A DNA stretch of 64,000 bases, from positions 1 through 64,000 of IMG/VR virus record IMGVR_UViG_3300013119_000533, one strand, 5' to 3'. Numbering within the stretch: position 1 is the stretch's first letter; each line of letters opens with the position of its first letter. The position numbers and the translations under genes are program-made. Shown in pieces: positions 60,856 through 64,000 of the stretch. The DNA is from a virus. The notes beneath the pieces are model-generated. The model was not told the origin of the DNA. It made no database searches and was given only the letters and a program-made list of their open reading frames with translations.

Positions 60856-61908
60856 CTATTCACACTCCCCACTTGTATCTGGACTCAGGGGTGGAAGTTC
60901 CAGCACAGATGTCTTAAATCTTCTTGCGTCTTCTATTCCCTGCTTTATTCCATTCTTTAGTTTATTTGGATTTGTTCCAAAAAAGTCCAAACCAAACTCA
61001 TCTGCAACTTCTCTGTCGACGAGCAACTCGAAATATTGTTCAATATAATCCCTGGAAATGACACCTCTAGTATTTTTTGTGGTATAAATTCTCTTGAGAG
61101 ATTCTACTTCTGCACTCCCTTGTTTATCTTTAACTTCTTTTGTTTCAACTTCAAAAAACTCTACTTCAAAGTTTTCCCGCTTGTAATCTGTAGCGCGCTC
61201 GATCAAACTAAGGACAAGAGCATTGTCCTCCACGGAAAGTCTCATATTGTCTGTAAACACTATCTCATCCTCGATTCCGCTATAGGTTACTCTGAACTCT
61301 TCGGGCGGTAGTGCATAGTCTGGGTCTGTTGATGGAATCGATTCTGCTTTCAGGTTATAATCCACTTCCATAGTAAGTACGGGTCTTTTTATTCCCACGT
61401 TGGGCGATGAGGAACTCACATTAAATTGCGTCATCGTACCATCCATTATGCTTTCCACATCCCAAGACGGGACAATCTGCTCGCCAAGGAGAGAGTTGCC
61501 GATCATGTTTCTTACGAGATTTCTATCATCAGCACCCATTTTCTCTTCGGTCAGGAAATCATTACCGTACAGTTCGCCAGCTGGCAGTTCCTCGATCCGT
61601 CCCGTTTTGCGAGCTTGCCATCCGAGACCCCTCTGTTTGTTAATTTCATGCCCATTCAAAGTAAGGATCCTAGTTTCTACACCATCATGCTCATAGTGAG
61701 TTCTTACTCTTTGTGTTTCTTTTTGAATTCTTGTCGATGTCTCTTTTGCTTTTTCAGGCTCGACTCCAGCGTACTCTACATTGTATAATATTTCATCGTC
61801 GGAAAAAACATAATATACTGGTTTGAATTTACCTTTTGCTAGCAGGTACTTTCCTAATTGAGTTAGTTCTATATCTAATACATCTTCCTTCTTATTAAAA
61901 AACGACAC
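60856..61908 (-). CDS. Virion structural protein with LTxxGK module
   Basis: 350 residues. Starts at a GTG (61908) with AAGGAG eight bases upstream. N terminus DVLDIELTQLGKYLLAKGKF then YYVFSDDEILYNVEY is paralogous to the N terminus of the 341-residue protein (52793-53818). Middle is helical then strand-rich; Glu-rich segment VEFFEVETKEVKDKQGSAEV. From memory this N-terminal module occurs in tail/fibre-region proteins of large marine phages. Confidence 0.7.
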   Translation of the reverse strand: MSFFNKKEDVLDIELTQLGKYLLAKGKFKPVYYVFSDDEILYNVEYAGVEPEKAKETSTRIQKETQRVRTHYEHDGVETRILTLNGHEINKQRGLGWQARKTGRIEELPAGELYGNDFLTEEKMGADDRNLVRNMIGNSLLGEQIVPSWDVESIMDGTMTQFNVSSSSPNVGIKRPVLTMEVDYNLKAESIPSTDPDYALPPEEFRVTYSGIEDEIVFTDNMRLSVEDNALVLSLIERATDYKRENFEVEFFEVETKEVKDKQGSAEVESLKRIYTTKNTRGVISRDYIEQYFELLVDREVADEFGLDFFGTNPNKLKNGIKQGIEDARRFKTSVLELPPLSPDTSGECE

Positions 61909-61913
61909 TCTTA

Positions 61914-64000
61914 TTACTCCTTACTAAATCCAACGAATCCAGATGACTGCAAATCAAGGGGTTTGTACTTAAAATCAATAGAAGTACCAATATTAACTAG
62001 TTCAATTAACGAAAAGTAATCATATGGCCAGTTAAAACCATACTCAAATATATCATTTTCCACACTAAGTTTCTTTTCAGGATGTCCGTCTGGAAGTTTG
62101 TCTAGTTTCTTTTTCTTAAAGTAATTCGTTTGTGCTTTCTGCTTAACCTTGAATACCATCCACTGGACGTCTTCATCAAACCCGCCATCCTCCATGAGGT
62201 CGGTTGGTCCGAATAGTTCATGATCAACCACTTGCGAACTAATAATCCTAGAACCCTCTCCATAGTACGAATCCAAACCGACGTCGGGTGTCACATTTTG
62301 CCAAATATTTGCTACATCCTGACGTGAAAGCGTTACGGAAAACTCAAATATATACATTGCAAATGGTTCAATAAATTTTGAAGTCGGATCATTATATTTT
62401 AAGAAGTTAAAGTGCGGTGGAATATTATAATCCATCATAGATTTAACCATCTTGAAAATGGATCTTCTTGGTGTAATTGCTCTAGGTGGATCACCCAACC
62501 TATCACTCGATGCATCACCTGGTAAAGACCCTCCTGATCTGCGGGCAGCTGCATCGTCTAAAATATTCGCTGCTTCTCTCTGTTCACGGCGAGCATCTTC
62601 CGTGTCAAGTCTATATTCTGGGAATCCCAAATTTCTAACTGACTGGTATACTTCCTCTTTTGGAAGTTTGAAGAACTTCTTTTCTCCATTAACAGTCTTA
62701 AAAGGAACTGCGATAACCGCCTCTTTGATTAATTTTGATGATGGGAGCGAACCGATTTTGTTATATTCACGTTCTATCCCAAGTCCTATAAGTTTAGATA
62801 GGTCTCCCTTTGATCGATCTCTAGGTCCACCAATCCAAACAGACGGGCGAGTCTTGCCTGTTATGCTGCCTGTCTGGTGCCAGATCCCTTTTATTTTCGG
62901 CAAAGTCTGTGTCGTTTTTGAAGTTCTTGGTTGATCAACATCTCCATCGGCGGTGCCAGTGAAGTTAAACGTAGGACACTCAAATCTAGTTTGAAGTACC
63001 AAAGAACTTCTATTTTCAATAATATCCCCTGTTTCAGAATTATATGATTGAACAAAACTATCTTCATTAAATCCAAAACCACTGAAACTGGCACTAAGGT
63101 GCATGGCATGATCCCTGTTTACAGAAGCTGGTATCATCATAGTCACTGACGAGTCTGTGGTGGATCTTCCAGATCCCTTAGAAGACATGGACCCCGTTGC
63201 TGATACGAATCTCTCAAATTCGACAGTAGTTTCTGAAAGGATTTGTCTTATTGAATTATATTGGGTATTTGAGTCTGGAGTAAATTTTAACGTCGCTTCT
63301 GCAAGACCGTCATAATGAGGCGGCAAATATGGTGCAAACCCATACCCTAGTTTGTCATAATATCTTGGCAAGTTAATACCACCAGGCGTCTTGGTTTTGA
63401 CTCGACCAACGTCGCACGGCGGGCCGAAAGCTGCTGGATTGTTATACATTGGATTATCACGACTTGTCCCGCGGCCGCTGCCAAGTATAACTCTTGCCTC
63501 ATAGGTGCTCACACTGGAGTCGATTTCTTGTGGGACATCTGATGACCTTATTGTCACACCCTTACTGTTTTCAATAAACAAGTTCAAACATTCTGCATAG
63601 AAATTACTTGCGGCGCGGGTGTACATCGTTGTTGTCGATGCTATTGCATCAAGATCAAGTTTAGTTACGAGAGAAGACGAGTGCGCAGCGACACCACGGA
63701 CGAAATCCGTATTTTGAACTGCACCCGTGACATTAAAACTGCCCGACCATACGGTTGGCCCAGACAAATCACCAGTCAATCTTCTCTTAACGGTATTGGC
63801 ACCCAAGAGACTTGCGCTCGGATGAGGTTCCATTTCATAAAACAACGTCTGATTTCCATCTTCTGTAGAAACTGTGGGCGGAGTGTATATCGCAGGATCT
63901 ACAATTGCCTCAAACGGTATTCTTGTAACGGACTTTATCCCCGTGTCTATATTCAAACTCAGCGAAGTGGGTTCACTACCTATATCCATCGATCCAGTGT
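61914..64000 (-). CDS. Virion structural protein, N terminus beyond window
   Basis: At least 691 residues; the frame stays open to the window edge upstream of the first in-window ATG (63989), so the true start is probably outside. Strand-rich, with FLKYNDPTSKFIEPFAMYIF, SVTLSRQDVANIWQNVTPDV and near the end YGFNWPYDYFSLIELVNIGT, a tryptophan/tyrosine-rich end I associate from memory with marine phage virion proteins. Followed after five bases by the 350-residue gene. Tail, baseplate or fibre component. Confidence 0.7.
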   Translation of the reverse strand, partial: TGSMDIGSEPTSLSLNIDTGIKSVTRIPFEAIVDPAIYTPPTVSTEDGNQTLFYEMEPHPSASLLGANTVKRRLTGDLSGPTVWSGSFNVTGAVQNTDFVRGVAAHSSSLVTKLDLDAIASTTTMYTRAASNFYAECLNLFIENSKGVTIRSSDVPQEIDSSVSTYEARVILGSGRGTSRDNPMYNNPAAFGPPCDVGRVKTKTPGGINLPRYYDKLGYGFAPYLPPHYDGLAEATLKFTPDSNTQYNSIRQILSETTVEFERFVSATGSMSSKGSGRSTTDSSVTMMIPASVNRDHAMHLSASFSGFGFNEDSFVQSYNSETGDIIENRSSLVLQTRFECPTFNFTGTADGDVDQPRTSKTTQTLPKIKGIWHQTGSITGKTRPSVWIGGPRDRSKGDLSKLIGLGIEREYNKIGSLPSSKLIKEAVIAVPFKTVNGEKKFFKLPKEEVYQSVRNLGFPEYRLDTEDARREQREAANILDDAAARRSGGSLPGDASSDRLGDPPRAITPRRSIFKMVKSMMDYNIPPHFNFLKYNDPTSKFIEPFAMYIFEFSVTLSRQDVANIWQNVTPDVGLDSYYGEGSRIISSQVVDHELFGPTDLMEDGGFDEDVQWMVFKVKQKAQTNYFKKKKLDKLPDGHPEKKLSVENDIFEYGFNWPYDYFSLIELVNIGTSIDFKYKPLDLQSSGFVGFSKE

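Noticed and set aside
62452-62934. 160-codon plus-strand open frame
   Set aside because: Lies wholly opposite a convincing structural gene, lacks a ribosome site and a protein-like hydrophobic pattern.
1-64000. tRNA genes, integrase, attachment sites, insertion sequences
   Set aside because: Gaps between genes are under about 150 bases and none shows a cloverleaf, transposase or att-like repeat.

Overview
The window is part of the genome of a contractile-tailed double-stranded DNA phage (a myovirus with a T4-like virion plan), not a bacterial chromosome. Every credible gene lies on the minus strand, genes are packed with 1-17 base overlaps, and recognisable homologues of T4 late proteins occur: large terminase gp17, portal gp20, prohead protease gp21, scaffold gp22-like, major capsid gp23, neck proteins gp13/14/15-like, sheath gp18, tube gp19, gp26 and gp53-like baseplate proteins. 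Many proteins are far longer than in T4, and the DNA polymerase is family A rather than the T4 family B, so this is a distant ('far-T4') relative. Clear AGGAG-type ribosome sites argue for a host using ordinary Shine-Dalgarno initiation. Several small conserved proteins look, from memory, like those of marine myoviruses; the host itself cannot be named from the sequence.

Layout in the direction of transcription (high to low coordinates): 64000-50210 holds seven large virion proteins of the tail, baseplate or fibre type, including paralogous pairs. 50210-44766 is a small DNA-handling block: a J-domain protein, a RuvC-like resolvase, a DnaG-type primase and a single-chain SbcD-SbcC (gp47-gp46) fusion. 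44752-42555 carries small membrane and coiled-coil proteins (holin-like, two spanin-like), a zinc-binding protein and a cysteine-rich lipoprotein. 42558-32028 is DNA packaging and head: terminase, portal, protease, a ribosomal protein bS21 homologue, scaffold and capsid. 31885-26397 is decoration and neck. 26316-19957 holds two large paralogous repeat-rich fibre-like proteins. 19815-5034 is sheath, tube, gp26-like chaperone/hub protein with a possible frameshift extension, two tape-measure-like paralogues and baseplate hub. 5041-1984 is an unbroken coupled tail of that operon ending in DNA polymerase and an FtsZ/tubulin-like protein. Thymidine kinase and a 412-residue unknown follow, then the start of another gene at base 20.

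Regulation is partly visible. Two near-identical sigma70-type promoters (TTGACA, 17-base spacer, TATAGT) precede the 412-residue gene and the gene leaving the window at the left, suggesting host-polymerase expression there. In the virion region the octamer ACTATTTA or a one-base variant recurs in the coding orientation just upstream of head, neck and tail genes, and three of the four clear intrinsic terminators are followed directly by it; I infer a phage-specific late promoter unlike T4 TATAAATA.

The most notable observations are the divergent FtsZ-like protein coupled to a minimal polymerase, the phage bS21, the SbcD-SbcC fusion, a fibre gene that contains an intact internal ribosome site and start where it was fused to its paralogue, the gp26 +1 frameshift candidate, and the repeated use of tandem paralogues in the virion. 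No tRNA gene, CRISPR array, insertion sequence or integrase was seen, and there is no gene-free stretch above about 150 bases.
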